Origin: an uncultured Clostridia bacterium | GTDB lineage: Bacteria; Bacillota; Clostridia; Saccharofermentanales; DTU023 | Length of the DNA: 64,000 nt | Direction: 5' to 3' | Assembly (NCBI GenBank): GCA_946220865.1 | Contig: CAMJYM010000009.1 | Span: 16,939 to 80,938 of the forward strand | Part shown: positions 43,160-52,200 of the stretch, in pieces | How positions within the stretch are numbered: the stretch's first letter is position 1 | Layout of the letters: every line of letters begins with the position of its first letter | The notes under the pieces: model-generated | Databases searched by the model: none | What the model saw: only the letters and a program-made list of their open reading frames with translations | What the model was told of the DNA's origin: nothing | Position numbers and translations under genes: made by a program

Positions 43160-43276
43160 AATTCCTGAGAGCTAAGCTTGCTTAAGCACAGTGAATCAAG
43201 TTACAGAGGAATCATCACGATGACGGATCTTCGATGAGCGACAAAGTGACCGTGCATCGAAAGTATGGTACAAGAT

Positions 43277-44293
43277 CTAGAAAGTTCCGCCGAAGCCCCG
43301 GCCGACGACTTCACTGTGTGTATTGATGGAAATAAAGGCCAGAGGATCTTCGCTTTTGACAAAATCGCGCAGTTTAATGGCCTGGACCTTTGGCACGGCA
43401 CATAAAATGATTTCCCGATCTTCTCCCGTAAAAATGCCATGCCCTTGCATCAGGGTCGCTCCGCGATGCAGCTCGTTGATGATATAGGGAGCTATCAGGT
43501 CAGGCTTCGTGGTCACGATCGTAAAGAAACGGGTATCGTTGAACTGCTCGATCATCGCATCCACGATCACGCCCTTAAAGAGCAGCCCGATAATGGAAAA
43601 GAGCACTGTTTTCAGATCGAAAATCAGGAACGAAATCATGGCGATGGCGAAATCAAAAGCGGCCAGAGCATAGCCGATATTCATTTCGGATTTGCGGTGG
43701 ATGAGCATCGCCAGGATATCACTGCCGCCTGTGGAAACATGGAGATTAAAGAGCAGAGCCGAGCCGACGGCCGGCAGTAAGGCGGCAAAGGCAAGTTCCA
43801 GAAACGGCTGATCTGTCAGGGGAGCTGAAAGAGGTATAAGGCGCTCGAAAATAAGAATAAGACTGGACAGCAGCAGAGAAGCATAGGCGGTACCAAAGGC
43901 AAAAGAACGGCCTAAAGCAAGATAGCCCAGGATTAAAAGGCTGATATTAAGAACCCAGGTCCAGATACCGGGCGTCAGGGGTGTGACCTGAGCCAGCAGG
44001 ATGGAAAGGCCGCTGACGCCGCCCATAATAAAATGATTGGGGAACTTGAAGAAATACACGCCCAGGGCGACCAGAAGTACTCCTAAATGCAGCAGAAAAA
44101 TTTGTCCCGCGGTCCACTTGCTCTTTTTCGCTTGTGGAAAATTACGGCTGTTATGGCTGGGATCTCCATAGCGAAAGCGGACGTCTTCTCCTGGAGTTAC
44201 CTCCTTTTCCACGGAACCATGCAACTCAGAGGGAGACAGAGTTTTCTTTTTATTTTCATTCATTTCCTGACTGTTCATTTCCTGACTGTCCAT
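43277..44293 (-). CDS. YitT-family membrane protein
   Basis: A 338-residue protein with a charged N-terminal tail of about 65 residues, five to six transmembrane helices (YitT_membrane, formerly DUF161; motifs FPNHFIMGGVSGLSILL and STGGSDILAMLIHRK), and a C-terminal DUF2179 domain (GHGIFTGEDREIILCAV). The transported substrate of YitT proteins is not known to me. A cobalamin riboswitch and its terminator lie upstream on the same strand, so expression may depend on B12. The start is uncertain: ATG 44293, or ATG 44278 which overlaps the stop of a 17-codon upstream frame. Confidence 0.88.
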   Translation of the reverse strand: MDSQEMNSQEMNENKKKTLSPSELHGSVEKEVTPGEDVRFRYGDPSHNSRNFPQAKKSKWTAGQIFLLHLGVLLVALGVYFFKFPNHFIMGGVSGLSILLAQVTPLTPGIWTWVLNISLLILGYLALGRSFAFGTAYASLLLSSLILIFERLIPLSAPLTDQPFLELAFAALLPAVGSALLFNLHVSTGGSDILAMLIHRKSEMNIGYALAAFDFAIAMISFLIFDLKTVLFSIIGLLFKGVIVDAMIEQFNDTRFFTIVTTKPDLIAPYIINELHRGATLMQGHGIFTGEDREIILCAVPKVQAIKLRDFVKSEDPLAFISINTHSEVVGRGFGGTF

Positions 44294-44328
44294 TTTTTAT
44301 CGCTCTTTGTTTTATTATCGCTGTTCAT
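44275..44328 (-). CDS. Possible 17-codon leader peptide before yitT
   Basis: ATG 44328 is preceded by AAAAGGAT and the frame (starting MNSDNKTKSDKKW) ends at TGA 44277-44275, overlapping an in-frame Met codon of yitT in an ATGA junction. It may couple translation of yitT or be accidental. Confidence 0.3.
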   Translation of the reverse strand: MNSDNKTKSDKKWTVRK

Positions 44329-44356
44329 ATTTTATCCTTTTAGATTTTTTGGAAAA

Positions 44357-44386
44357 GAGAGGCCGGGGCGGGAAATCCGCCCCGGT
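44357..44386. terminator. GC-rich hairpin between riboswitch and yitT
   Basis: CCGGGGCGG pairs with CCGCCCCGG around a short A-rich loop. On the minus strand it is followed by CCTCTCTTTTCC, a weak T-run. It could be a second terminator or an mRNA hairpin. Confidence 0.4.
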
Positions 44387-44543
44387 GTTTAGGGAGAACC
44401 GTGAGACCAGGCCCCGGCAAGCAAACGGGGCAAGACCTCACCAGAGAGTCGTTAACATGATGAGCGCTCTTTGTTCTGTGCCGCAAAGAATTCTTCATCT
44501 CCGCCGTGCATGGTCTTCGGCAAACGTCGCCTCCATCGGGCAC

Positions 44544-44579
44544 AAAAAAACAGCTCCCGAACCGTGGACGGGAACTGTC
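44544..44579 (-). terminator. Intrinsic terminator of the cobalamin riboswitch
   Basis: On the minus strand ACAGTTCCCG pairs with CGGGAGCTGT (one G-U pair), followed by seven T residues. It lies about 60 bp after the aptamer, the arrangement expected for a B12-controlled terminator. Confidence 0.85.
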
Positions 44580-44639
44580 AAAAACGAAAAACGTGCAAAG
44601 GCCATTTATCCGCTTGCGCCATTCACCGTGACACGGAAC

Positions 44640-44806
44640 TCCCTCAGGCAAGTCTTCTGGCTCTGCGCCTGTCTCTCGCCTTCCCGAAGCCTTCTCTTTT
44701 GGCAGAAGGAGTTCAGTGGCCACTTGAGGACAGATTTGCGCAATACAGCGGCGGGACCGCGCAGGGTTTGCACCTGCTTCCTTATCAAGTCTTGCGACAC
44801 CTGAAG
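44640..44806 (-). ncRNA. Cobalamin (B12) riboswitch
   Basis: Read on the minus strand, the aptamer signatures occur in order: GGTGTCGCAAG, then GGAAGCAGGTGCAAACCCTG, the B12-box-like GCGGTCCCGCCGCTGTA, GGCCACTG, GGGAAGGC, and the closing GAGCCAGAAGACTTGCCTG. This agrees with the cobalamin riboswitch consensus, in which adenosylcobalamin or related corrinoids bind and usually switch expression off. A good promoter lies 10 bp upstream and an intrinsic terminator downstream. The first gene in its path is the YitT-family gene; no known B12 uptake or synthesis gene is in the window. Confidence 0.93.
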
Positions 44807-44815
44807 TCGGACACT

Positions 44816-44844
44816 ATTATGCACGATTCTCGCTTTTTTGCCAA
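44816..44844 (-). promoter_or_regulatory. Promoter of the riboswitch transcript
   Basis: On the minus strand TTGGCA (44844-44839), 17-bp spacer, CATAAT (44821-44816). Confidence 0.75.
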
Positions 44845-44959
44845 GTCAGGGCGAAGGAAAAAGTCATCGACAGCAGCTCATAAGATCCTGTTTGCGGGCT
44901 GACATGAGCGTTGTGGACGAAGCTGTCTACTCTACTGTGAGGGCGCAGAGGCGAGGACG

Positions 44960-44989
44960 CTGACGCGAGGGCTGTTCTTATGGTAAAAT
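44960..44989 (+). promoter_or_regulatory. Possible promoter of the yebC operon
   Basis: CTGACG (44960-44965), 18-bp spacer, TAAAAT (44984-44989) with TGG directly before it. Confidence 0.45.
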
Positions 44990-45004
44990 AAATCAAAACC
45001 GTCT

Positions 45005-45040
45005 GAAAGCCCTTTAAAGCGGGCTTTCTTCGCTTTTATT
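45005..45040 (+). terminator. Terminator-like hairpin in the yebC leader
   Basis: GAAAGCCC / GGGCTTTC, an eight-pair stem with an eight-base loop, followed by TTCGCTTTTATT. If the promoter at 44960-44989 is real, this would attenuate yebC. Confidence 0.55.
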
Positions 45041-45061
45041 CTGGGGTCTGAAAGCTTGTTT

Positions 45062-45164
45062 TGCCGAAAGGGGCATTTCTGCCAATAAAGGCAGTTTTGT
45101 CGATTGCGACAGTTGCCGAAAGCGGCAGTTTTGCTGCAGAGGCTTTTTGCCGAAAAGGACGGCC
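45062..45164 (+). repeat. Array of six mini-hairpins in the yebC leader
   Basis: Units beginning TGCC, TGCC, TGTCG, TGCCG, TGCTG, TGCCG start at 45062, 45080, 45098, 45114, 45132 and 45148 (18, 18, 16, 18, 16 bp apart). The best units are TGCCGAAAGCGGCA and TGTCGATTGCGACA, each a 5-bp stem with a 4-base loop; the C-to-T change in one arm is matched by G-to-A in the other. Confidence 0.65.
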
Positions 45165-45207
45165 AGGGCCAGGTAGAGGCAGATCTACGTTTCCAGAGGA
45201 GGAATTT

Positions 45208-45939
45208 ATGTCCGGACATTCCAAGTGGAATAACATCAAGAGAAAAAAAGGTGCGGCTGATGCGGCAAAGGGCCAGATTTTCACCAAGCTGGGCCGTGAA
45301 ATTCAGATGGCAGTCAGAGCTGGCGGCCCTGATCCCGAGGTCAACCGTTCTCTTAAGGATATTATCGCTAAAGCGAAGTCCAATAATATGCCTAACGACA
45401 GCATCCAGCGTTCCATCAGCAAAGCTTCCGGCGGAGGCGGCGAGGAGCTGGAGGTCATCCAGTATGAAGGTTATGGTCCTGGCGGAGTCGCCGTCATGGT
45501 GCGCACGCTTTCAGATAACCGCAACCGTACGGCAGGTGATGTGCGCCATATTTTTGACCGCTTTGGCGGGAATCTTGGCACAAATGGCTGCGTGGCCTTT
45601 CAGTTTGAAGAAAAGGGCAGCCTGATTCTTGACCGCGAGCGCTATACGGACGAGGAAACGGTCATGATGGAAGCCCTTGATGCCGGGGCCGAAGATGTCG
45701 ATGTCGAAGACGATTATTTTGAAATTGTCACCAGTCCTGAGTCTTACATCAGCGTGGTGGATGCGATGGAAGCGAAAGGCTATGTTTTCGAGGAGTCGAC
45801 TCTTGCGCCGCAGCCGATCACGATGACGAAGCTGAACGATCCCGAGATGATCGAAAATATGGAGCGCCTGATTGATACGCTCGAAGAAAACGATGACGTC
45901 ACGGATGTTTATCACAACTGGGAGCAGGAAGAAGCCTGA
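45208..45939 (+). CDS. yebC: YebC/PmpR family regulatory protein
   Basis: A 243-residue protein of the YebC family: MSGHSKWNNIKRKKGA, IFTKLGREIQMAVRAGGPDP, NDSIQRSISKA and the C-terminal LDALDAGAEDVDVEDDYFE region. Family members were described as DNA-binding regulators, and more recently some were linked to translation of proline-rich stretches. The ATG follows GAGGAGG. The leader carries the hairpin array described separately. A P-loop gene follows after 47 bp, probably in the same operon. Confidence 0.96.
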   Translation: MSGHSKWNNIKRKKGAADAAKGQIFTKLGREIQMAVRAGGPDPEVNRSLKDIIAKAKSNNMPNDSIQRSISKASGGGGEELEVIQYEGYGPGGVAVMVRTLSDNRNRTAGDVRHIFDRFGGNLGTNGCVAFQFEEKGSLILDRERYTDEETVMMEALDAGAEDVDVEDDYFEIVTSPESYISVVDAMEAKGYVFEESTLAPQPITMTKLNDPEMIENMERLIDTLEENDDVTDVYHNWEQEEA

Positions 45940-45986
45940 GGCTTGAGTCCGTCTGAGCGCTTTGCCGGAACAGAGGAGAGAGCGGC

Positions 45987-47060
45987 GTGTTTGATTTTCT
46001 TTTCCATAGTTTAAGAGGGAAAAAGAAAAGCGAAACCAACGAGGAAAACCCGGAGGATCGGCTGCCGCCTGTGCGCAGCCAGGATATTGTTTTTAATCCT
46101 TTTGGTCGCCTTGCCGATGCGGTGAAAACCACGGTGAATGAAATTAACCGGGCTGATGAACCAAAAACGGAAGAAGAAGTGCGCGCCCGTCTCGGACTCA
46201 TCGCTGTTGTGGCTTTTATCGGGGCCAGCGGAACAGGAAAAAGCACGCGTGCCATCCAGGTGGCCAAAGATAATCATATCAATTACATCATTGATGACGG
46301 CATCCTAATCCACGGTTCGCGCATTCTGGCCGGAGCCTCGGCGAAACGGGCGGAGACAAAAATTGAATCTGTGCGGCAGGCAATTTTTGCCGATGAGACA
46401 CGGGCCGCCAATATGCGCCGGGCTCTTCTGGAGGAGCTGCCTCCGGCGCTCATGATTCTCGGCACCTCGCGGGACATGCTCGACCGCATCTGCGAAAATC
46501 TCTGGCTTTCCAAACCCTCTATGCAGATTCGTATCGAAGATATCAGCAGTGAGGAAGAGCGGCGACAGGCCCGAGAAACCAGACTCAGCGAGGGCAAACA
46601 CACGATCCCCGTACCCAGTATGGAGATTCGTCACGAATTTTCCGGCAGCCTGGCCGAGCCGCTAAATAAACTGAGGAAGCGTTTTGACCGACGCAGCGAT
46701 GAGAGTGAAAAAGAGAGCGAGCGCACAGTGGTGCGCCCGACCTTTTCCACCCTTGGTCATTACTCCATGTCGGACGAAGCCCTGGCGCAGATGGTCTATT
46801 TGATTCTGGAGGATGTTCCCGGGGTGGCGGGACTGCGCGAGTTTCATCTCAGCAAAGAGAGCTACGGCGTGCGTTTTGATCTGCGTTTGTCCCTCTATTA
46901 TGGTTTCAGTGCCCAGGAAGTTCTGCGCGAGGCTCAGCAGGCTGTCGGGCGACTTGTTGAAGAGCTGACCTCCATCAATGTTCTGGAGGTTGACCTGCGC
47001 GCTGTGCATCTGGAACAGCGCAGGAAAGCGGCGCAACCTTATGCCAGCTTTATTTTCTGA
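45987..47060 (+). CDS. P-loop ATPase-like protein with C-terminal Asp23-like domain
   Basis: I know no name for this protein. The 357-residue sequence has a Walker A motif FIGASGTGKSTRA near residue 80 and a following segment INYIIDDGILIHGSRILAG. The C-terminal 100 residues (MSDEALAQMVYLILEDVPGV to the end) resemble an Asp23/Gls24-type alkaline-shock fold, with the internal DLRLSLYYG strand. No signal peptide or membrane helix is visible. A Firmicutes-specific cytoplasmic role in envelope stress is conceivable through the Asp23 part but not shown. It lies after yebC and before a membrane protein gene. Confidence 0.7.
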   Translation: MFDFLFHSLRGKKKSETNEENPEDRLPPVRSQDIVFNPFGRLADAVKTTVNEINRADEPKTEEEVRARLGLIAVVAFIGASGTGKSTRAIQVAKDNHINYIIDDGILIHGSRILAGASAKRAETKIESVRQAIFADETRAANMRRALLEELPPALMILGTSRDMLDRICENLWLSKPSMQIRIEDISSEEERRQARETRLSEGKHTIPVPSMEIRHEFSGSLAEPLNKLRKRFDRRSDESEKESERTVVRPTFSTLGHYSMSDEALAQMVYLILEDVPGVAGLREFHLSKESYGVRFDLRLSLYYGFSAQEVLREAQQAVGRLVEELTSINVLEVDLRAVHLEQRRKAAQPYASFIF

Positions 47061-47173
47061 GCGCCTGCATTGCGGGAAATCGTCGGAACCTTTATAATTA
47101 TTGCAATCTTGTAACTTTCCGTTCACTTGCTGCTGCAGTGGCGAGTCCAGGGAAGATGTGCCGGAGGTACACT

Positions 47174-48085
47174 ATGCTGCAAAATCAAGAAGACGGTTAT
47201 GGTCCCGATCCGCGTTATCGCGGCGCCCCTGATGCCCATATTTATTCAGACTCCAGGCGCGATCCTGGCAACAACTACAGGCCTGGCCCTGAGCAAGCTT
47301 ATCGGGGAGATCAGAACCTGCCCTTCCACGAAATTCCGCCATATCGTGAACGCCCTCAGCAGGATCCACGTCAGAATCCTGCTTATGCCGAGCCGTACAG
47401 TGAGCAGCCACAGGAGGCCTATGGTCGCAGACCCGGAGCCCGCACAGGGCAGCGCAGAATGCCTCGCGGCCCGCGACGTCCGGCCCAGATGCCCCTGGTT
47501 CTGCAGCAGTTCCTCAACGATCTGCGTGAGACCATAAAATGCTACCTTTCGGGCAATCCGCTGGCAGGTTTCCGTCTGGCGCTGATTCCCCTCAGTCTGG
47601 CGCTCTACCTTGTTCTGAATCTTCTCTTCTTTGGCTTTGCCTACGCCACAGCCGTGGCACATATTCCTAAAGCTCTTTTGGGTGAACTGGCCGGAGCGCT
47701 GGGCAGCCTTGCGGATAACTTTAACTCTTCACTGGTACCTTCCTGGGGAAAGCTTTTCCTTGATGGCCTGTTTAAAGAGTTTATTATCCTGGCCATTATT
47801 TTTGCGATCGGCTTCCTTTTCTCCTATCTGAATCGACAGGCCCGCATTTCTCCGCTGAGACTTCTGCAGAATCTGGCTGTCGCGACTTTCCCTCACACGC
47901 TGTTCTGCCTCTTCCTGCTGCTGTTCTCGCTGATCCTTCCCGGGGCTGCGCTTTCCATGCTCACGGCTGCTGGCTATATCCTGGCTTTTCTTTCTATTGA
48001 GGGATTCTTCAGCCAGACTCAGGCCAAGCGAGGTGCTGTGGTGTGGCCGACGATCCTGAGTTTTATCATTCTGAGCTTCATTTAA
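47174..48085 (+). CDS. Multi-helix membrane protein with disordered Pro/Arg/Tyr-rich tail
   Basis: A 303-residue protein. The first 115 residues are low-complexity, rich in Pro, Tyr, Gln and Arg and without hydrophobic segments; the rest has about five transmembrane helices. The layout resembles Yip1-type or similar clostridial membrane proteins, but I do not recognise a signature. ATG 47174 is chosen because GGAGG lies eight bases upstream. It precedes the sbcDC genes by 13 bp, which may be a shared transcript without functional meaning. Confidence 0.7.
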   Translation: MLQNQEDGYGPDPRYRGAPDAHIYSDSRRDPGNNYRPGPEQAYRGDQNLPFHEIPPYRERPQQDPRQNPAYAEPYSEQPQEAYGRRPGARTGQRRMPRGPRRPAQMPLVLQQFLNDLRETIKCYLSGNPLAGFRLALIPLSLALYLVLNLLFFGFAYATAVAHIPKALLGELAGALGSLADNFNSSLVPSWGKLFLDGLFKEFIILAIIFAIGFLFSYLNRQARISPLRLLQNLAVATFPHTLFCLFLLLFSLILPGAALSMLTAAGYILAFLSIEGFFSQTQAKRGAVVWPTILSFIILSFI

Positions 48086-48098
48086 GTGGGGCCCTGCT

Positions 48099-49253
48099 AT
48101 GCGTTTTCTGCATCTTGCAGACTTGCATTTGGGAAAATCTCTCGGTCAGTTTTCACTCATTGAAGACCAGACCTATATGCTTCAGCAAATTTGTACGATC
48201 GCCCGCCGCGAGCATGTTTCGGCCTTGCTCATTGCGGGCGATATTTTTGATCGCAGTCAGCCTCCTCTGGAGGCGGTGCACCTGCTCGACCGTTTTTTAA
48301 CCGAACTTGTCCGCCAACACATTGCTCTTTTCATGATTTCAGGCAACCATGATTCTGGAGTGCGCCTGGCCTTTGGCTCGGAGATTTTTCAAAGTTCTGA
48401 TCTTTGCATTGTCAGCCGTTTTGAGGGTCAAATTCCTTCACTGCTCTGGCCCCGGGAAAATCCCGTCGTGCGTATCCATCTCCTGCCCTTTTTGCGACGT
48501 GATGAACTGCGCCGCTTTTGCACCGATGAAGATGCCGCGCAGCTGGATACTGCCGAGCTGCTGCGGCGTCTTCTGGAGCGTCAAAAACCGCCGCAGGAAG
48601 GCCTGCCGCAGATTCTTCTGGCCCACCTCTGGGTGGCCTCTTCCTCGCTTCTCCTTTCTGATTCTGAAAACACCTTGCTTGGTTCCGTGGAAAGTGTGCC
48701 GAAAAGCCTCTTTGAGGCCTATGATTACGTTGCTTTAGGTCATCTTCACCGGCCTCAGAATGTGGATGAAAAACTGCGCTATGCAGGCTCACCGCTCGCT
48801 TATTCAGCCTCAGAGACAGGACAGCCCAAATCTCTGACCCTTCTGGAGCTGCAGGACGGCAAGTTAGAGCAGAAGAAGATCGAGCTCAAGCCTCTGCACC
48901 CTGTTTTGCGTTTGCGCGGGCCTCTTGATGAACTGCTTGCCCGCAGCAGGAAAGATCCGGCCTGGGCCGGAGAGGCTTATGTTTATGTTGAGCTGACGGA
49001 TTTTCCTCCGCCGCATCACGCCCTGCAGCGCCTGGAGGCTGTTTTTCCGCGGCTGGTTCAGCTTTCTTTTGTACGGCTGAAGGATGATGGTGGAAGCGCT
49101 GCGGACTCGGAATCTGTTGTCGGCAATATCCGACAGGATCCTGAAGCTCTTTTTGCAGCATTCTATCGTGAGGAACAGGGACGTGAGCTCAGTGCGTGGC
49201 AGAAAGAAAAGCTGCACGAGGTCTTTGCCGAGGCTTCCGGAGGGGAAAGATGA
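48099..49253 (+). CDS. sbcD: Nuclease SbcCD subunit D
   Basis: A 384-residue Mre11-type nuclease. Metal-binding motifs run in order: FLHLADLHLGKSL, LIAGDIFDRSQPP, FMISGNHDSGVRL, LLAHLWVAS and YVALGHLHRPQ. With SbcC it cleaves hairpins and blocked DNA ends during repair. The stop codon overlaps the start of sbcC by four bases. Confidence 0.96.
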   Translation: MRFLHLADLHLGKSLGQFSLIEDQTYMLQQICTIARREHVSALLIAGDIFDRSQPPLEAVHLLDRFLTELVRQHIALFMISGNHDSGVRLAFGSEIFQSSDLCIVSRFEGQIPSLLWPRENPVVRIHLLPFLRRDELRRFCTDEDAAQLDTAELLRRLLERQKPPQEGLPQILLAHLWVASSSLLLSDSENTLLGSVESVPKSLFEAYDYVALGHLHRPQNVDEKLRYAGSPLAYSASETGQPKSLTLLELQDGKLEQKKIELKPLHPVLRLRGPLDELLARSRKDPAWAGEAYVYVELTDFPPPHHALQRLEAVFPRLVQLSFVRLKDDGGSAADSESVVGNIRQDPEALFAAFYREEQGRELSAWQKEKLHEVFAEASGGER

Positions 49254-52200
49254 AACCATTAACGCTCAAACTCTCTGCGATTGGCCCTTTTGCCGGTGAA
49301 GAATGCATTGATTTTGAAAAATGGGGAGACGGCCTTTTCCTCATCTCCGGGGACACCGGAGCGGGCAAGACGACGATCTTCGATGCGATCAGCTACGCCC
49401 TTTTCGGTGAGAGTTCGGGCCGCAGCCGCAATCCCAAAAATCTGCGCAGCGATTTTGCGGCGCCGGCGACTCAAAGCTGGGTGGAGCTTCGCTTCTCACA
49501 GCAGGGCAAGGTCTATACGATCCGCCGCAGCCCAGCATATTCTCGCCCTAAACTGAGAGGAGAGGGGCGGACCGAAGAAGCGGCCAGCTCACTTTTGCTG
49601 CTGCCGGATGGTCACTCGCTCAGCAAAATAAAAGAAGTTAATGAGACCCTTGAAGAGATTCTGGGCATGGGAGCTGAGCCTTTTCGCCAGACCTCCATGC
49701 TGGCTCAGGGCGAGTTTATGCGCTTTCTTCTGGCAGACAGCAAAGAGCGCATGGATATCCTGCGGCTGCTCTTTGAAACATCCTTAACGACGAGGGTGCA
49801 GGAGCTGCTGCGTGAAAAGGAAAAAGAGGCAGAGACCCAGCTTACAGAAAGCCGCAAAAAACTGCTGGCCGAGACCGCGGCCCTGGAGTTGACGGAAGAG
49901 GATCTCTGTGCCCGGCGGGAGTCATGGCTCTCTGATGCTGAGGAGGACAGCGCCTTGCCACTCAGCCTTCTGCAGCTGCAGGGTTTGCGTGATGTTCTGG
50001 CCCTGCCGCAGCAAGAGGCGGAATTGGCAAAAGTGCAGGAGCGCAGCCGCGCAGCCCAGAGAAAAGCAGAGGATTTTCAGAGCTATAAGCGCCTGCGCGA
50101 AGACTGGCTGAACTTTTCCGCCTTGCTGGAAGAGGCCGAAGAGAGGGGCAAAAGCCTGCCGCAGCGTAAAAAGGAACTGAGGCAGGAAGAAGCCTGGGTG
50201 CAAAACATGCTGCCTCTGTTTGAAGAAATAGAGCGCCTGCGCCGGGAGCGTGAGCAGGAGCTGCCGGCTGAGACGGAGGCGCAGCAGCGGGTTGACGAGA
50301 TTAAGGATCTTCAACTCAAATTGCAGCAGCGAATAAGCGAATGGGAGAGCCGCCGTGAAGAGGACGAGCAAGTCCGCCTGCGGCTCGAAAAAACACGGGC
50401 TCAAATTCCGGAATACAGCGCTCTCGAAGATCTGCGCAAAGAAACAGCGGAATTAGAGGCCGAGTGGCAGCAGCTCGAAAAAGAGGAAGAAACGCAGCGC
50501 ACCGAAGTCGAACATCTCCGAAAAGAGCTTGAGGCTGGCCACCTCAGGCTGGCTGCGCGGGGCGAAACAGCCGGACGGATGGAGGTGCTGAACGCACGCC
50601 TTGCTCAGCTTGAAAGCGAGCAGCAGCAGCTTGAAGATAGCTCGGAGGCCGTTCCAGGCCTGCAAAAGCGCGTGCGTCAATGGGCGGCACTCAGAGCGAG
50701 CCTGAAAACACAGGTCGTGGAGCTGGTGGAGCGGGAAAAAAGTCTGCAGGCACAGCGGGGACTCTGGTATCGCTCTGAAGCTTTGGCTCTTGCCGCTACG
50801 CTGGAAGAGGGGCAGCCCTGTCCCGTCTGTGGCTCGACCGAGCACCCCTACCCGGCGGGTCGGGCCGGGTCTGAGGAGGAGAATACTTCAACAACCTCTC
50901 TCAGCGCGGCAGAGTTGGCCCATGAAGAAGAGGCCCTGGCCGATGAGCGCAAAGAGCTGGAGAAAAAGAATCTGGAGGCTCTGCGTTTGGAGAATCGCTG
51001 CAGAAAAGAAAGGGAAGATCTGCTTAATGTCCTTAAGCTGGCAGAAAAAGTGCTCAGCGAAACGGCGCTCAAGACAGAGACTTTTCAGAGCTTTTCTCAG
51101 GTGGCAGCTGAGACTGCTCAGCCAATGGGGGCCGTAGACAACGCGGAGACAGAGAAAACAGCCGGGCTTGCTTCAGAGGAAAAAAATCCGGAAAAACCGG
51201 ACAGTGAAGCTGATCTTCAGGATTTTTCAAAGCTTGCCCGGCAGCTTCCGTCCCTGCTTCGCAGGCTTCAGGACGAACAGCAGGCGGCCGAAGAGTTGAA
51301 AGAGGAGCTGCAAGAGAAGCTGGCGGAGATGGCGGCGTTTGTTAAGGCCCGGCCGATCCTTGAAAAACAGCTCGGCGAGGGCGAAGAGGCGCTTTCCCTC
51401 TGCCGGAGCCAGTTGGAGAAAACAAAGCTGGCCGTTTCAAGAAAAAGCGAAGCCCTGAGCCTACGCCAGCAAAACGTGGACTTTTCCTCTGCTGCAGAAG
51501 CTTTGAAAGCCATAAAAGACATGGAAACGAAAATCCAGGCCAGAAAGGACGAGGAAGAGCAGAATCAACGGCGTCAAAAGGAGCTGAGCGAGGACTTGCA
51601 GACAAAGACGTTGAAGCTCAGCCGTTTGCGGGCTCTGATTGAAGATAAGGCAGAGCAGGGAAAAAAGCTGCTGGCCGAGATCGCCGAAAAAGCAGAGAAC
51701 TGGCCGCTGCCCCAGGACCGCAAGCAGGAAACAGCCGCTCTCGAAAAGGAGAGTCTGGGGGAGCGCCGTGAGGCTTTGGAAGAGGAAGAACGGCAGCTGC
51801 GGGAACTGCGTAAACAGAAGGAAGAAAAGCTCAGACATTTTGACCCGGCAGCTCAGTGGCCGGAGGAAGCCGAACTGATTAAGGCTCAGCAGCTGGCGAG
51901 CGCCGAGGAGGAAAAGATCCTGACAGAAAGTCGCCTGCGCCGCGGCAGACTGGCGGCTCTGGAAGAGCTGGAAAAGCGCCTGCTCAAGCTGCACCGTGAA
52001 ATCGAAGCGCGCCGCCATACCGTGGCCCAGTGGAAAGTCCTGGCAGATACGGCCAATGGACTCGGGCCGGGACGCAGGAAATTTGAAGCCTATGCACAGG
52101 CGGAAAGTTTCCGCCAGATCATTGCTGCAGCGAATCGGCGACTGGCTCCGATGACGCTCGGTCGCTTCGAACTGCGCTTTCTGGCTCAAGAGAGCGACAA

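Noticed and set aside
44340..44902. Open frames on both strands over the riboswitch region
   Set aside because: They coincide with the conserved cobalamin aptamer and its terminator and show no protein family features.
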